Source of the DNA: Dehalococcoidia bacterium
GTDB lineage: Bacteria > Chloroflexota > Dehalococcoidia > DSTF01 > JACRBR01
DNA length: 32,761 nt
Assembly: GCA_040902535.1 (NCBI GenBank)
Contig: JBBDXD010000023.1
Location: 1 to 32,761 of the forward strand
Reading direction: 5' to 3'
Part shown: piece by piece, positions 32,442-32,761 of the stretch
Layout of the letters: each line of letters opens with the position of its first letter
Numbering within the stretch: the stretch's first letter is position 1
Position numbers and translations under genes: made by a program
Notes under the pieces: model-generated
What the model saw: only the letters and a program-made list of their open reading frames with translations
Database searches by the model: none
What the model was told of the DNA's origin: nothing

Positions 32442-32468
32442 CCCGTCCGTGTGGGCGGGACGCAAAGC
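32442..32468 (+). other. Hairpin followed by GACGCAAAGC, partial GEMM-I-like motif
   Basis: CCCGTCC (32442-32448) pairs with GGGCGGG (32453-32459) around GTGT. The hairpin runs directly into GACGCAAAGC (32459-32468), a ten-base string that is the hallmark of class I cyclic-di-GMP riboswitches. The 5' GGCAAA part is not present and the second hairpin before the start codon is not formed. It is therefore at best a degenerate or variant aptamer. It lies 29 bases before a pilin start. Confidence 0.25.
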
Positions 32469-32496
32469 AACACCTTACGCAGGAGGATTCTCTTCA

Positions 32497-32730
32497 ATGT
32501 CTGATCTGGCAATTCGCATTCACGTTTGGATGACCTCGACGCTCGCTGCCCTCCGCAGCGAAGAGCGGGGCCAGGACCTCATCGAGTATGCGCTGTGGTG
32601 TGGCGTGATCGCGCTGTTCCTCATCGCCGTTGGGGCACTCGCGCTGTACACAGGGGCGGTTACGGCCATGTCGACCGGCATCGGGAACTGCATCGACTAC
32701 AACACCGTCACTCCCTGCACACCGTTCTAA
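32497..32730 (+). CDS. flp: Flp family type IVb pilin
   Basis: The 77-residue protein has a short basic leader and the prepilin motif RGQDLIEYAL. The peptidase would cut after G25, giving a mature N-terminus QDLIEY with the hallmark Glu5-Tyr6 pair. A single hydrophobic helix follows (about 31-52), then a short tail with C64 and C74 that might form a disulfide. The start at ATG 32497 is preferred, with AGGAGGA about nine bases upstream. Flp pilins build Tad-type adhesion pili; the assembly genes would lie beyond the window. Nearby VWA and AAA genes may belong to the same system. Confidence 0.9.
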   Translation: MSDLAIRIHVWMTSTLAALRSEERGQDLIEYALWCGVIALFLIAVGALALYTGAVTAMSTGIGNCIDYNTVTPCTPF

Positions 32731-32739
32731 GCAAGTTGG

Positions 32740-32761
32740 GGCTGGTGGTTCGCCACCAGCC
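32740..32761 (+). terminator. Hairpin after the pilin gene with TTCG loop
   Basis: GGCTGGTGG and CCACCAGCC form a perfect 9-bp stem around a TTCG tetraloop, nine bases after the pilin stop. The window ends at the last stem base, so a following T run cannot be checked. Such a hairpin could terminate transcription, or stabilise abundant pilin mRNA ahead of downstream tad genes. Confidence 0.6.

Larger units (their letters stand above)
31938..32496 (+). other. Non-coding upstream region and long leader of the pilin gene
   Basis: No protein-like frame is supported in this stretch. It holds a possible promoter at 32043-32072, a strong hairpin at 32304-32322, another at 32442-32459 and a Shine-Dalgarno AGGAGGA at 32481-32487. 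If the promoter is right, the leader is about 420 bases, long enough for RNA-based control. It also contains several GC-rich self-complementary stretches. Confidence 0.45.

Noticed and set aside
32442-32468. Firm call of a cyclic-di-GMP-I riboswitch
   Set aside because: Only one side of the motif fits; the GGCAAA strand and the second hairpin are missing.

Overview
The window is GC-rich (about 60-65% by eye) and bacterial. Genes on both strands have Shine-Dalgarno sites of the GGAGG type. Small overlaps (ATGA, TGATG, TTGA) couple neighbouring genes. The mix of acyl-CoA dehydrogenases and a CaiB-type CoA transferase, a LigD-type ligase and polymerase encoded separately, ATP-type PEP carboxykinase, a GGDEF-GAF-HD-GYP protein and a Flp pilin fits Chloroflexota (Dehalococcoidia-like). 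An actinobacterium cannot be excluded without a search. PEP carboxykinase and a perfect parS site point to a chromosome.

Layout. (1) 1-5268: a decayed defence locus with the tail of a DUF1524 (GmrSD-like) protein, hsdM with two compensating frameshifts, an intact hsdS, and hsdR with one frameshift and no normal C-terminus. (2) 5207-7293: a metal-handling-like module of two DUF1326 proteins (the first broken by an in-frame TAG) and a DUF2182 membrane protein, behind a near-consensus promoter. (3) 7455-9230: a c-di-GMP enzyme. (4) 9248-15198: a catabolic cluster with a flavin dehydrogenase, class III CoA transferase and two acyl-CoA dehydrogenases. (5) 15323-16190: a VOC relic and a DinB-like protein. 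(6) 16192-20894: a tightly coupled four-gene operon (methyltransferase, DUF4395, MFS transporter, MBL-rhodanese-rhodanese protein) divergent from an ArsR-rhodanese fusion regulator. An operator-like inverted repeat overlaps the -35 of the operon promoter. (7) 21128-23683: small genes, two of them frameshifted. (8) 23915-25653: LigD-type polymerase and ligase. (9) 25687-27237: pckA. (10) 27543-30568: a divergent AAA ATPase and VWA/FHA protein pair. (11) 30540-32761: a parS site, small genes, a repeat-rich intergenic region (heptamer array and a 15-mer repeated four times), and a Flp pilin with a long structured leader.

The most promising lead is the operon at 16192-20894. Its regulator carries a rhodanese domain with a CxxxxC pair, so it could sense sulfane sulfur. 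The MBL domain has lost an expected metal-ligand aspartate, and the ArsM-like methyltransferase lacks an expected arsenic-binding cysteine. Together they suggest a sulfur or metalloid stress system that differs from the characterised ones. The second lead is the parS-repeat-pilin region.

Several genes carry single-base indels in short homopolymers. These may be real decay or consensus errors, and reads are needed to tell. All functions are inferred from protein motifs and context read by eye; no database search was run.
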